The notes: generated from the sequence alone by a model not told the origin. 64,000 bases of DNA from Liquorilactobacillus sucicola DSM 21376 = JCM 15457 (GCF_000612445.1 NZ_BALC01000006.1:62001-126000); one strand, 5' to 3'; counted from the stretch's first letter, positions 27,029-36,379 are shown. Program-made: numbers and translations.

Positions 27029-27074
27029 CCCATTTTGAAACTTATTCTCGCAGCTGCCTTTAATTCAAAATGGG
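27029..27074. other. Isolated hairpin upstream of the hydrolase gene
   Basis: CCCATTTTGAA (27029-27039) pairs with TTCAAAATGGG (27064-27074) around a 24-base loop. No T-run. Function unknown. Confidence 0.4.
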
Positions 27075-27141
27075 CTTTGTCACACAATCATTTGAAGTGT
27101 ATGATAGAGGATATTCATAGGCAAAGAAGTGGTCATGCAAA

Positions 27142-27921
27142 ATGAAAAAAGGAAAACGAATTCTCAAATTCGGCTCTGTTGTATTTGCAGTAATCCTGAT
27201 TTTAGGCGGTGTGTGGTGGTATCGGCAGTCTAAGTTTCTTCACAATGTCAACGTGAAGAAAAGTGAAGTTCCGACACTTTTTATTCCAGGTTATATGGGC
27301 AATCGACTATCCTTTGGCGGAATGATTTTTAGATTGGATCACTACGGGATGGGGACTAGTGCAATGACGATCCGTGTCAGTGCTAAGGGCGAGATCACTT
27401 TTGCTCAAAAAACGTCATTGAAAACAAAAAATCCACTGATTCAGGTTCTATTTGAAAACAATCGGAATGAACGGCTTCAAGCGGCTCAATTGAGTAAAGT
27501 TTTGATTCAGCTGAAAAGAAATTATCACATAAATAAAGTGAACTTGGTGGGGCATTCTAGTGGTGGCAACATTGTTTTTGATTATTTGATTAGTAAAGAT
27601 GCAAAAAATTCGTGGGCTCCGCAAGTCGTCAAGTATGTCAATATTGCAACGACTTTTCCAGGACGGGAAAAAAGTGGTAAGAATTTGAATCCGAATTTGA
27701 GAGTCCTGAATATTGCAGGTAACATCTGGAATTTGAAAACAGATGGCGGTATTCCACTGAAAGAGGATCTTTATTTGAAGAAAATCGTCAAACCTTATGT
27801 TAAGGATTATCGTGCTGAAGTGATCAATGGAAGTCCGTTGACAGCATATCATAGTATGCTACACGAGAATGGTGAGGTTGACCGTGATGTAGCACGTTTT
27901 TTATTCAGTGGTAAAGATTAA
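27142..27921 (+). CDS. Alpha/beta hydrolase (DUF915 type), membrane anchored
   Basis: 259 residues. An N-terminal membrane segment (about 8-26) is followed by an alpha/beta hydrolase: PTLFIPGYMGNRLSFGG oxyanion block, nucleophile elbow GHSSGG, and the late His in LTAYHSMLHEN. DUF915 proteins are common in lactobacilli and act outside or at the membrane; substrates are unknown. Only a weak SD (GAAGTGG) precedes the ATG. Confidence 0.82.
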   Translation: MKKGKRILKFGSVVFAVILILGGVWWYRQSKFLHNVNVKKSEVPTLFIPGYMGNRLSFGGMIFRLDHYGMGTSAMTIRVSAKGEITFAQKTSLKTKNPLIQVLFENNRNERLQAAQLSKVLIQLKRNYHINKVNLVGHSSGGNIVFDYLISKDAKNSWAPQVVKYVNIATTFPGREKSGKNLNPNLRVLNIAGNIWNLKTDGGIPLKEDLYLKKIVKPYVKDYRAEVINGSPLTAYHSMLHENGEVDRDVARFLFSGKD

Positions 27922-27999
27922 TAAAACGGCTCTAATACAGTAGATAATTAAAATTTGAAATTAGATGCACAAAATTGTTATGATATGCTTATCCGTAAT

Positions 28000-28029
28000 T
28001 TGGCTAAATAAAAATTAATTGTCTATAAT
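28000..28029 (+). promoter_or_regulatory. Promoter of the ROK kinase gene
   Basis: TTGGCT (28000-28005), 18-bp spacer, TATAAT (28024-28029). Confidence 0.55.
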
Positions 28030-28053
28030 TCATGTGAAAGAGGTGCTTGTAAA

Positions 28054-28926
28054 ATGCTATTAGGCAGTATTGAAGCAGGCGGTACTAAATTTGTTTGTGC
28101 AGTCGGCAATGAAGATTACCGCATTAAAAATAGTATTAAATTCCCAACTACGACTCCAGAAGAAACACTGGGTCAAGCAATTGAATATTTTAAGAAATTT
28201 AAAATCGAGGCTTTATCCATCGCGTCTTTTGGGCCAATTGACGTGCAGTACACAAGTAAAACATATGGGTTCATTACCAACACACCCAAACCTGGTTGGA
28301 AAAATGTTGATTTTGTAGGACTGCTCAAAAAAGAATTGAACATTCCTATCTTTTTTACAACAGATGTTAATGGGTCAGCCTTTGGTGAATATACGGTGGC
28401 GCAGCTTTTTAATGAAAAAATAAAATCACTGGTTTATTTGACGATAGGAACTGGTGTTGGTGGCGGTGCAATTATTGATGGGGAGATAGTTGGTACTAAA
28501 GGTCACCCCGAAATGGGACATGTTTACTTAAAGAGGCATCCTGCTGATACAGGTTTTGAGGGAATTTGTCCATTCCACAAGGATTGTCTGGAAGGCTTGG
28601 CAGCAGGTCCATCTATCAAAGCCAGAACAGGAATCGCCGGTGAAAAAGTCGCTGTAGATGACAACATTTGGGATATATTAGCATACTACATTGCGCAAGC
28701 TGCTATACAACAGACGTTGATTCTTCGTCCGGATAATATTATTTTCGGTGGTGGTGTCATCAGTGAAAGATTACTTAAAAAGGTAAGGCGTGACTTTGAA
28801 AAATTAAATAATGGGTACATTGAGATTGATGATTTGGAGAATTATATCCGGATGCCACGAGTTGAGAACAACGGTTCGGCTACACTGGGCAATTTTGCAT
28901 TAGCTTTTAATGAGTTGCAAAAGTAA
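28054..28926 (+). CDS. ROK-family fructokinase
   Basis: 290 residues. It phosphorylates fructose (or a related hexose) with ATP. The ATP-binding block GSIEAGGTKFVCAVG at the start, TIGTGVGGGAIIDG, and the ROK zinc site formed by GHPEMGH plus CPFHKDC identify the family; length and the IxAGGTKF start fit the ScrK-like fructokinase branch. SD AAAGAGGTG. Monocistronic. Product fructose-6-phosphate feeds glycolysis and glmS. Confidence 0.9.
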   Translation: MLLGSIEAGGTKFVCAVGNEDYRIKNSIKFPTTTPEETLGQAIEYFKKFKIEALSIASFGPIDVQYTSKTYGFITNTPKPGWKNVDFVGLLKKELNIPIFFTTDVNGSAFGEYTVAQLFNEKIKSLVYLTIGTGVGGGAIIDGEIVGTKGHPEMGHVYLKRHPADTGFEGICPFHKDCLEGLAAGPSIKARTGIAGEKVAVDDNIWDILAYYIAQAAIQQTLILRPDNIIFGGGVISERLLKKVRRDFEKLNNGYIEIDDLENYIRMPRVENNGSATLGNFALAFNELQK

Positions 28927-28985
28927 CCGTTTATTGCAGTTTCTAGAAAACATTATTATGCGGGTTTGCAGTTAAGCGGAAAAGG

Positions 28986-29014
28986 CTGGCTTATGGAACA
29001 CGTTTAGACGGAAT
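28986..29014 (+). repeat. Intergenic repeat, right-end fragment (copy B)
   Basis: Only the right terminal part, CTGGCTTATGGAACACG onwards to GACGGAAT, is kept before the terminator stem. Confidence 0.75.
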
Positions 29015-29020
29015 AGAAAG

Positions 29021-29057
29021 AGGGGCTGTGCCAAAATTAACTTTTGGCACAGCTCCT
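29021..29057 (+). terminator. Terminator after the ROK kinase gene
   Basis: AGGGGCTGTGCCAAAA paired with TTTTGGCACAGCTCCT, the same stem family as at 4462, 31669 and 49722. Confidence 0.85.
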
Positions 29058-29085
29058 TATTTAGTTCATAAAAAAATGGTCCGTT

Positions 29086-29132
29086 AGTCAAAATTCACCG
29101 TCTATCTTAATTTTACAGACCTATGTCACACT
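29086..29132 (-). repeat. Intergenic repeat, inverted and internally deleted copy
   Basis: The reverse complement reads GTGTGACATAGGTCTGTAAA then ATAGACGGTGAATTTTGACT: both ends of the unit joined without the middle. It is oriented with the minus-strand aldehyde dehydrogenase gene that ends next to it. Confidence 0.65.
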
Positions 29133-29165
29133 TCCCTTGATGTTTACAGGTAAAAAGTTACATAA

Positions 29166-30533
29166 TTAATTTAAAATTGTCTTAGCATTGACAAACTCAC
29201 GTATCCCCATGTCGCTCAACTCTCGGCCGTACCCAGAGTTCTTAACACCTCCAAATGGCAACTCGGGATAAGATGTCAGTGGTTGATTAATTGCCACCTG
29301 ACCTGTTTCAATATGCGAAGCGAGTGCTTTAGCGTGTGCAATATCTTTTGAATAAACTGCTCCGCCTAGGCCATAATTGGAATGGTTAGCAATTTTTATG
29401 ATGTCCTCTTCAGTATCAGCTTTGTAAATTTGTGCGACAGGCCCGAATAGTTCAGTGTCATACATTGGATTATCAAGTGTCATTCCTGAAATGATAAGCG
29501 GGTTAAACAAAGCCCCAGGACCTTGCGGTAATTCTGGATCACCCCAGAGAACTTTTGCTCCTCCTGCAAGAATTTTTTTAACCTGTTGGTGTAGATTCTC
29601 CTGTGCGCTTTTGGAGGATAGCGGACCTAATGTTGTATGTTCATCAAGAGGGTCACCCAATTTGCGTTTCGAGAACTCGTCGATAATACCTGCAAGAAAA
29701 TCATCATAGATCTCACTTTGAACAATATAACGTTTAGCAGCCGTACATACTTGACCTGAGTTGTTCAAACGTGCCGCGGCGGCACCTTCGATTGCATTTT
29801 CAAGGTCTGCATCGTCTAAAACAACGCAGACATCTGTTCCACCAAGCTCCATTGTTGATTTCTTGAGGTTCTTGCCGGCTTCGGCAGCAATTTTGCGACC
29901 AGCACCCTCAGAACCAGTTAGAGCAACCCCTTGAACACGTGGGTCTGCGATTATGTGGTTGACCTGTTCATAGTTAACAAAGAGATTCTTAAAAGCACCT
30001 TCTGGAATTTTTGCGGCAATACAGGCCTCTTCAAAAGCTTGTGCGCATTCTGGAACGATACTGGCATGTTTTAAGATGACTGGATTACCAATAATAAAAT
30101 TAGGAGCGAAAACACGCATAATCTGGGTGTAAGGAAAGTTCCATGGTTCAACAGACATGATTGTTCCAATTGAACTGAATTCGACATGGGCATTTTTATC
30201 GGGAATATTATTGTAAGGGATTGGCTGAAGAATCTGCGCACCATTTTTGACGTAATACATTGCAAATTCAACGTTTTTCTTTACTTCAGAACGCGCCTGC
30301 CCGATCAGTTTGCCCATATTGGTTGTTAAGAGTCGCGCGTACTTTTCATTATGTGCTGTAAACTCGTGTGCGAGTCTTTCTAGCTGGGCCGTTCTTTCAG
30401 ATACTGGTTGTTTTTTAGCTGCATGATAAAAGGCATTGGCTTTTTTTAAAGCTTGCTCAACTTCTGCATCTGTTGCATCTGCAAATTCACGAATTGTTTT
30501 TCCGTTAAAAGGATTTACTGCTTTGTAGGACAT
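29166..30533 (-). CDS. NAD(P)-dependent succinate-semialdehyde dehydrogenase-like aldehyde dehydrogenase
   Basis: About 455 residues. Aldehyde dehydrogenase fold with the cofactor block SVEPWNFPYTQIMR, ALTGSEGAGRKIA, general base in TMELGGTDVCVV, nucleophile Cys in NNSGQVCTAAKR, and the C-terminal LPFGGVKNSGYGREL. Short length and sequence fit the GabD/Sad class in lactic acid bacteria. Start ATG 30533 has AAAGGAG nine bases upstream; the frame's first ATG (30554) overlaps that SD. No GABA genes are near. Confidence 0.9.
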   Translation of the reverse strand: MSYKAVNPFNGKTIREFADATDAEVEQALKKANAFYHAAKKQPVSERTAQLERLAHEFTAHNEKYARLLTTNMGKLIGQARSEVKKNVEFAMYYVKNGAQILQPIPYNNIPDKNAHVEFSSIGTIMSVEPWNFPYTQIMRVFAPNFIIGNPVILKHASIVPECAQAFEEACIAAKIPEGAFKNLFVNYEQVNHIIADPRVQGVALTGSEGAGRKIAAEAGKNLKKSTMELGGTDVCVVLDDADLENAIEGAAAARLNNSGQVCTAAKRYIVQSEIYDDFLAGIIDEFSKRKLGDPLDEHTTLGPLSSKSAQENLHQQVKKILAGGAKVLWGDPELPQGPGALFNPLIISGMTLDNPMYDTELFGPVAQIYKADTEEDIIKIANHSNYGLGGAVYSKDIAHAKALASHIETGQVAINQPLTSYPELPFGGVKNSGYGRELSDMGIREFVNAKTILN

Positions 30534-30775
30534 ATAATTAGTTCTCCTTTCCATAACCTAACTTCATAATGACTTTTCTGCGCTGCAATTACAAACCATT
30601 TGCTTGTTTAGCGGATATATGATCCTGATCCGTAATGAATATGGTAAAATAATTGGCAAAAAACATACTGCTTACTCATCATTTTAATATTTGCGGGGAG
30701 GACATTGGTTGCGGAAATGGCGCACGCATGTAAATTATATGCTCAGGCAGTCTTTATGAAAGGATGGTAAGATGC

Positions 30776-31537
30776 ATGAAAACTAAGACAGTTCAAATTA
30801 GAAAGCTCGTTTTAGGCGAAGGCAGGCCTAAGATTGCAGTACCAATCACAGGGAAAAACCTGCTAGAAGTTGCAGACCAAGCTCAAAAAATCATCAACCA
30901 AAGACCAGATATGATTGAATGGCGGTTGGATTTTTTTACTGATGTTACAAACAGTGAGAAAGTGCAGATAGGGGCAAGGACACTGCGCAAAATTATAGGG
31001 GAGACAGCACTACTGCTTACTTTTAGGACTCAAGCTGAGGGGGGCAGGATGGCACTGAATGAGGATGATTACTTTAGAATAATGGGAGAAGTCATCCGGC
31101 AAAAGTTAGGTGATGCACTTGATTTGGAACTATACCATGATGAACATAGACTAGAAGAAACATTGGAACATGCTCATAAGAATGGGATAGTTGTGATTAT
31201 GAGCAGCCATAATTTTGCAAAAACTCCTAGTAAGGATAAAATAATAGCAAAATTGAGCAGTATGAGCTCAATGGGGGGCGATATTGCTAAAGTAGCAGTT
31301 ATGCCAAATTCAAGCGACGATGTCTTGACTTTGCTGCAGGCAACGAGAGAAGCAGCTGCAAAATTATCACAGCCCGTGATTACAATGTCGATGGGAGAAC
31401 TGGGGAAGATATCGCGAATAGCAGGTGAAACCTTTGGATCGGTTGTGAGCTTTGCCGCGGGAACACAGCCATCAGCTCCAGGCCAGATTGAGCTGAAACA
31501 TTTGAGACAAATACTTGAAGATTTGAAATTAAACTAG
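30776..31537 (+). CDS. aroD: Type I 3-dehydroquinate dehydratase
   Basis: 253 residues. It dehydrates 3-dehydroquinate to 3-dehydroshikimate in the shikimate pathway through a Schiff base. DMIEWRLDFF, the base His in IMSSHNF and the Schiff-base Lys in DIAKVAVMP are present, with SFAAGTQPSAPGQI at the C-terminus. ATG 30776 follows AAAGGA by 11 bases; the ATG at 30764 abuts that SD. It stands alone here rather than in an aro operon. Confidence 0.95.
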   Translation: MKTKTVQIRKLVLGEGRPKIAVPITGKNLLEVADQAQKIINQRPDMIEWRLDFFTDVTNSEKVQIGARTLRKIIGETALLLTFRTQAEGGRMALNEDDYFRIMGEVIRQKLGDALDLELYHDEHRLEETLEHAHKNGIVVIMSSHNFAKTPSKDKIIAKLSSMSSMGGDIAKVAVMPNSSDDVLTLLQATREAAAKLSQPVITMSMGELGKISRIAGETFGSVVSFAAGTQPSAPGQIELKHLRQILEDLKLN

Positions 31538-31542
31538 AAGGC

Positions 31543-31649
31543 AGTACAAAGTCGGGAAAATTTGAGTACTAACTCGAAATTACGAACATAGCGAGTGCTT
31601 TGCTATGAGTAATTCGAAGTTAGACGGAGAATTTTGGCTTATGAAACAC
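31543..31649 (+). repeat. Intergenic repeat, near-complete copy C
   Basis: Nearly identical to copy A from GTCGGGAAAATTTGAG through to the right end (TTATGAAACAC). The first terminal bases are altered (AGTACAAAGTCGG). It starts six bases after the aroD stop. Confidence 0.85.
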
Positions 31650-31668
31650 GTTTATACGGAATAAAAGA

Positions 31669-31704
31669 GGGGCTGTGCCAAAAGTTAACTTTTGGCACAG
31701 CCCC
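31669..31704 (+). terminator. Perfect 36-bp palindrome, terminator-type hairpin after aroD
   Basis: GGGGCTGTGCCAAAAGTT followed directly by its exact reverse complement. No T-run follows on the plus strand (CCACCGC), while an A-rich stretch precedes it, giving T-rich RNA on the minus strand. Confidence 0.75.
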
Positions 31705-31977
31705 CACCGCAAGTCGGATTACTGTGGATGAGTCTGAGGGTGATTTTTGCCTTATCTTTTTTTATAAGAATTAATGAGTTTAAATATTCAAGTTTTTTCT
31801 TACAAACAGGAGTCGTTTACAGTTAGACGGTGACTGGAAGTGTAATTCAATTTTTACTCCAAAAATAACTTTAATGTCATATCTTTCTTTTTGTTTTGAC
31901 AATACTATTCAAGAGTTTGTGAATTCATTCATTAATTATGGCACACGGTCCCGTGCCGAAATGTTGTTTACTAAGTA

Positions 31978-32006
31978 TTGTAAACACTTACATTAATTTC
32001 TATAAT
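31978..32006 (+). promoter_or_regulatory. mtl operon promoter with overlapping cre box
   Basis: -35 TTGTAA (31978-31983), 17-bp spacer, -10 TATAAT (32001-32006). cre-like TGTAAACACTTACA (31979-31992) matches the CcpA consensus at 13 of 14 positions and covers the -35. A 12-bp palindrome CACGGTCCCGTG lies upstream near 31944. The rest of 31705-31977 shows nothing clear. Confidence 0.75.
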
Positions 32007-32035
32007 TAAAAGTGAAATAAAGGGAGGTTACTCAA

Positions 32036-33838
32036 ATGGAAGCTACAAAAACAGTTCCTAAAAAGTCTTCATTGAAGACTAAGATTCAAAAACTAGGAAC
32101 CAGTCTTAGTGGAATGATTATGCCCAACATCGCCGCAGTTATTGCTTGGGGCTTAGTCACAGCTATATTTATGGCACAAGGATGGTTCCCAAATGCACAG
32201 ATTGCTAAAATGATAAGCCCAATGCTTAATTACTTGATACCATTGCTGATTGCTTATGTCGGCGGACGAATGGTGTATGAAGAACGTGGTGCAGTAGTTG
32301 GTGCAGTTGCTGCCATGGGTGTAATTGTTGGATCAAGTGTTCCAATGTTTATTGGTGCAATGATCATGGGACCTTTGGGTGGCTGGTGCATCAAGAAATT
32401 CGATCAGCTTTTTCAAGATAAAATTAAATCCGGTTTTGAAATGATATACAATAACTTTTCGAGCGGTATTCTCGGAATGGTTTTAGCAATTTTTGGAGTT
32501 TTTGTTGTAAACCCGCTTGTGACAGCCGGAAGTAATTTTATGAGTCGTGGAGTTGACTGGATTATTTCAATTCATATGCTGCCATTAGCTAATATTTTTA
32601 TTGAACCTGCTAAAATTCTCTTCTTAAACAATGCTATTGGGAATGGGATTTTAGTACCATTAGGAATACAACAAGCATCCACTGCTGGCAAGTCAGTGTT
32701 GTTCTTGCTTGAATCCAACCCTGGACCAGGGATTGGAATTCTTATAGCATTCATGATTTTTGGTAAGGGCACTGCTAAAGCATCAGCTCCAGGTGCTGCT
32801 ATTATCCAGTTCTTCGGTGGTATCCATGAAATTTATTTCCCATATGTTTTAATGAAGCCGGCGCTGATTTTAGCTGCTATCGCTGGTGGTGTTAGCGGAA
32901 CATTCACATTTTCACTATTGAATACAGGAATCAAGGCTGCAGCTTCACCAGGTTCAATCATCGCTATTTTACTGATGACGCCGAAGGGCAACTACTTGCA
33001 AATCCTAACTGGTGTCGCGGTTGCAGCAATTGTTTCATTCGTTGTTGCTGCTGTTATCTTAAAAGCAGATAAATCTGATGGTACTGACTTGGCAGAAAAA
33101 CAAGCACAGATGGACCAAATGAAAGCAGAATCAAAAGGTGGGGTACCATCAGCTGAAGATGCAGAACGTTCGGTTCAAGATTATGCAGATGTTAAGAAGG
33201 TTATCTTTGCATGTGATGCCGGTATGGGATCTTCTGCGATGGGCGCTTCACTGTTGCGTGACAAGGTTAAAAAAGCTGGTATTAAGGATATTCCTGTTAC
33301 AAATATTGCAATTAGCAGATTAAAAGATGAACAAGGATTATTAGTTGTAACACAAGATGAGTTAGCTGATCGGGCTTTACAAAAGACGCCAAACGCTATG
33401 CATATCTCTGTTGGTAATTTTTTAAGCAGTCCAAAATATGATGAGGTTGTTATTAATTTGAAAACCGTCAAACAGATTGCACCTGCAGACACTCAAGCCA
33501 AAGCAGCTGCTAAAGAGGCTGAAAAAGCGAGTGATAACGTTGGTTCAATTGATTATACAGCTGTTAAAGAAGTTGATTTTATCCATCATGATCAAAAGAT
33601 TGGTTCTGCAACAATGGCAACTTCGCTGTTTAAGGATCGTTTAAAGAAAGAGGGGAAGAAAACACCCGTTAAGAATCTCGGCATTGATGAATTAGAGGAT
33701 AGCAAGGCACACCTCGTTATTGTGACACCGGAAGCAGAAAAAAATCTGAAACTGCGGTATACTGAGGTTCAGATAGTAAGTGTTGAGGATTTGTTAAACT
33801 CTAAAGACTACGACTATATTGTTGAACATCTAAGCTAA
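32036..33838 (+). CDS. mtlA: PTS mannitol-specific EIICB with an extra degenerate IIB-like domain
   Basis: 600 residues, longer than the usual EIICB of about 470-480. Residues 1-345 are the membrane IIC domain (LGTSLSGMIMPNIAAVIAWG, GGIHEIYFPYVLMKP). Residues about 387-480 are IIB with phosphorylatable Cys in VIFACDAGMGSSAMGASLL. Residues about 508-600 repeat the IIB pattern (VDFIHHDQKIGSATMATSLF, then VKNLGIDELEDSKAHLVIV) but the Cys and glycine loop are lost. It imports mannitol as mannitol-1-phosphate. SD AAAGGGAGG. First gene of the mtlA-R-F-D operon. Confidence 0.93.
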   Translation: MEATKTVPKKSSLKTKIQKLGTSLSGMIMPNIAAVIAWGLVTAIFMAQGWFPNAQIAKMISPMLNYLIPLLIAYVGGRMVYEERGAVVGAVAAMGVIVGSSVPMFIGAMIMGPLGGWCIKKFDQLFQDKIKSGFEMIYNNFSSGILGMVLAIFGVFVVNPLVTAGSNFMSRGVDWIISIHMLPLANIFIEPAKILFLNNAIGNGILVPLGIQQASTAGKSVLFLLESNPGPGIGILIAFMIFGKGTAKASAPGAAIIQFFGGIHEIYFPYVLMKPALILAAIAGGVSGTFTFSLLNTGIKAAASPGSIIAILLMTPKGNYLQILTGVAVAAIVSFVVAAVILKADKSDGTDLAEKQAQMDQMKAESKGGVPSAEDAERSVQDYADVKKVIFACDAGMGSSAMGASLLRDKVKKAGIKDIPVTNIAISRLKDEQGLLVVTQDELADRALQKTPNAMHISVGNFLSSPKYDEVVINLKTVKQIAPADTQAKAAAKEAEKASDNVGSIDYTAVKEVDFIHHDQKIGSATMATSLFKDRLKKEGKKTPVKNLGIDELEDSKAHLVIVTPEAEKNLKLRYTEVQIVSVEDLLNSKDYDYIVEHLS

Positions 33839-33862
33839 GCTGAAGTTAAGGGAATGATTTAG

Positions 33863-35932
33863 TTGATTTTGTTATCAGACCGTCAAAGAAAAATTTTAAT
33901 GAGACTCTGTGAATCTGATAACGGGATAGCTATGTCTGTTATTGAGAACTCACTGCATATCAGTCGAAGGACGATTTACCGTGAATTTTCGGAATTAAAA
34001 TTGTACTTGCAACAGCATGGATTGAGTGTTCGAAATGCCGATGGACTTTATCGTTTGGATGGCTCGGCGGCAGCATTGAGCAGACTGAGAACTGAATTAC
34101 AGGGACAAAACGAAAGAATGGATTTGACTGCTAAACAGCGTCAAGACGCGCTTGCGTGTTTGTTACTGATGAATGATGGGCCATTGAAAATTTTTTCTTT
34201 AGCAGTTTCGTTAGATGTCAGTGAAGGAACCATTCAACGAGACTTAAAAGTTGTGACAGCGGCGCTAAAGGAATACCAAGTTAAGGTCGTGGCGAAGAAG
34301 GCGGTTGGAATTGAGGCAGTTGGTCAAGAAACTCAGATTAGATTGATTCTCTGCGGAATTTTGACAAGTGAAATCAATGAGTATGAATTTTTTGAATATT
34401 TAAATTCAAAAGATGATTATCAACCGCATAATTTCTTCTTGAAATTGTTTCCCAAAGATATCTTGTTAGCTTGTGCGCAGGCTTTAAAACAGGCTACAGG
34501 TGCTAAATTAGCACACAATTCTGATGTTCAAGAAGTGCAGTTAATCTTAATAATTGCAATTTCTGTAATAAGAATGGCTAATAATACGATTAAGAAATAC
34601 AAGGTTATCGATGTGGGAGATCTTTTCAAGTACAGGCAGCGGGCGTTGGAAATCTTAGGTAATTTCGATAACAGAATCAAAGAAAAGATTACAACAAGCG
34701 AAATAGATTTTATTGCAATTCAGATAAAGGGTTTGGATTATAAGCTGGTGAAGGGTGATTGGGCGCATAACTATGATTTCCAGATTTCCTTTAATGTAAA
34801 ACAATTGATCCAGGAGGTTTCAGAAACATTTCACTGGAATTTCAGTCGTGATACTGAGCTGTTTGCACGATTAGTTAGGCACATGACATTTTTGTTGCAC
34901 AATGAAGGTGTAAAACTGCCTAATACGCGTATCAAGGTCCTAAATAACGTGAGCATTCAATATGCAGAACTTTATCAAATATTGCGTAGGGCGTTGGCGA
35001 AAGTTTTTACAAGTTACGGTTTTACTGAGACAGAAGAGCAGCTTATTCTCTTATACTTCGCTAATAGTTATGCTAGCACGAAAAGTAATTATTTGTCGGC
35101 TTTGGTTATTTGCCCGAATGGCGTTGGAACAGCAAGTATTTTAAAAAGTAGGTTGCGCAGAGAGATCCCAGAACTTGCTGAGATAAAAATTGCTAAGGTC
35201 TCGCAATTAAATGAAATTCACCCCAATCACTACGATGTCATTCTTTCGACCTTGAATCTGCCAGGTTTTGATTGGGACTACCATATTGTCAGTCCGCTAT
35301 TGGTGGGCGATGAGATAGCAAGAATAAAAAGTTTCATCAATAAATTCGATGTGAAGTATAAGCATAAGAGAGTTATAGAAAGAAAAGCAGTCAGTCTTGA
35401 TGAAGGGCAAGAACGGCTAACCGCATTGTTCGAAATGGCAAGTGAGAGCAAGGCTTTAGTTGACCGCATTGGTTTAGAGAGGTTGACTAACAATGGTGAA
35501 AGTTTGAAAGAACTACTTGTGCAGATTTTGAACAAAATTCCGACGGCGATTGCAGGAGATAGAAAGCAGATTGTACATGAGATGTTGAAACGTGTTGCGG
35601 TTGCTCCAGTGGGAATCCCGAACGCAAGTATCTCGCTTGTTCATGCGACGGATAAAAGCGTTTTGAAACCGTTTTTCTCAGTCTATGAGCTGCAATCACC
35701 AATCATAATGAAGGCGATGGATCAAACACCTATTCAGGTTAAACGTATCTTACTAATGATAGGACCAGCTCCAATGTCGGATTTCCAAAATGGTCTGATG
35801 GGTACCATTAGTGGGGCGATTGTCATGAATAATCGCTACACAGCGATTTTTGAAAATGGTACGGAAGACAAGATAAAAAACTTAGTAGCTGCACAGTTTA
35901 TGGAACAGCTTGACTTTAAGAGAAAGAGATGA
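33863..35932 (+). CDS. mtlR: Mannitol operon activator, PRD-containing (MtlR)
   Basis: 689 residues. N-terminal HTH domains (LSDRQRKILMRLCES; VSEGTIQRDLKVV), two PRDs (about 190-400, with phosphorylatable His in the second, LVRHMTFLLHNEGV), an EIIB-Gat-like domain (VICPNGVGTASILKSRL with Cys) and a C-terminal EIIA-Mtl-like domain. PTS phosphorylation of these sites tells MtlR whether mannitol is present. TTG start with AAGGGA upstream; no ATG fits. Between mtlA and mtlF. Confidence 0.93.
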   Translation: MILLSDRQRKILMRLCESDNGIAMSVIENSLHISRRTIYREFSELKLYLQQHGLSVRNADGLYRLDGSAAALSRLRTELQGQNERMDLTAKQRQDALACLLLMNDGPLKIFSLAVSLDVSEGTIQRDLKVVTAALKEYQVKVVAKKAVGIEAVGQETQIRLILCGILTSEINEYEFFEYLNSKDDYQPHNFFLKLFPKDILLACAQALKQATGAKLAHNSDVQEVQLILIIAISVIRMANNTIKKYKVIDVGDLFKYRQRALEILGNFDNRIKEKITTSEIDFIAIQIKGLDYKLVKGDWAHNYDFQISFNVKQLIQEVSETFHWNFSRDTELFARLVRHMTFLLHNEGVKLPNTRIKVLNNVSIQYAELYQILRRALAKVFTSYGFTETEEQLILLYFANSYASTKSNYLSALVICPNGVGTASILKSRLRREIPELAEIKIAKVSQLNEIHPNHYDVILSTLNLPGFDWDYHIVSPLLVGDEIARIKSFINKFDVKYKHKRVIERKAVSLDEGQERLTALFEMASESKALVDRIGLERLTNNGESLKELLVQILNKIPTAIAGDRKQIVHEMLKRVAVAPVGIPNASISLVHATDKSVLKPFFSVYELQSPIIMKAMDQTPIQVKRILLMIGPAPMSDFQNGLMGTISGAIVMNNRYTAIFENGTEDKIKNLVAAQFMEQLDFKRKR

Positions 35933-35938
35933 TGAATT

Positions 35939-36379
35939 ATGGATCTGCAGGAAAATATGGTATTACTTGATCAGCATGTGGCGACAAAAGAAGAAGCTAT
36001 TCGACTGGCGGGTAAATTACTAGTGGATAATGGTTACGCGGAACCAGAGTATATCGATTCAATGCTGGCACGCAATGCAGATGTTTCAACCTACATGGGT
36101 AATTTTATTGCAATTCCACATGGAACTGACAGTGGCAAGCAATATATTAAAAAAACGGGAATCTCTGTCGTTCAGGTTCCAATGGGTGTTGATTTTTCAA
36201 GTAACGGTGATGAAAACATCGTAACGATCGTTTTTGGAATAGCTGGCTTGAACGGCGAACATTTAGAGTTACTATCGCAGATAGCTCTATTCTGCAGTGA
36301 TGTGAATAATGTTGTTAAACTTGCTGACGCGCAATCAGCAGGAGAAATAATCAAATTACTGAAAGAAGTTGACAAATAA
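35939..36379 (+). CDS. mtlF: PTS mannitol-specific EIIA
   Basis: 146 residues. The active-site His lies in [11 protein letters not shown], and the fold matches EIIA-Mtl/Fru. It carries phosphate from HPr to the IIB of MtlA. Seven bases after mtlR; its TAA overlaps the mtlD ATG by one base. Confidence 0.96.
   Translation: MDLQENMVLLDQHVATKEEAIRLAGKLLVDNGYAEPEYIDSMLARNADVSTYMGNFIAIPHGTDSGKQYIKKTGISVVQVPMGVDFSSNGDENIVTIVFGIAGLNGEHLELLSQIALFCSDVNNVVKLADAQSAGEIIKLLKEVDK

Noticed and set aside
27029-27074. Terminator upstream of the hydrolase gene
   Set aside because: The loop is long and no T-run follows; the ahpC operon already has a strong terminator at 26880. Kept only as an unexplained hairpin.
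27448-27852. 134-residue minus-strand ORF
   Set aside because: It lies fully inside the alpha/beta hydrolase gene, has no SD, and shows no family features.
30555-30763. Riboswitch or T-box before aroD
   Set aside because: No T-box sequence, terminator/antiterminator pair or other conserved leader was found.
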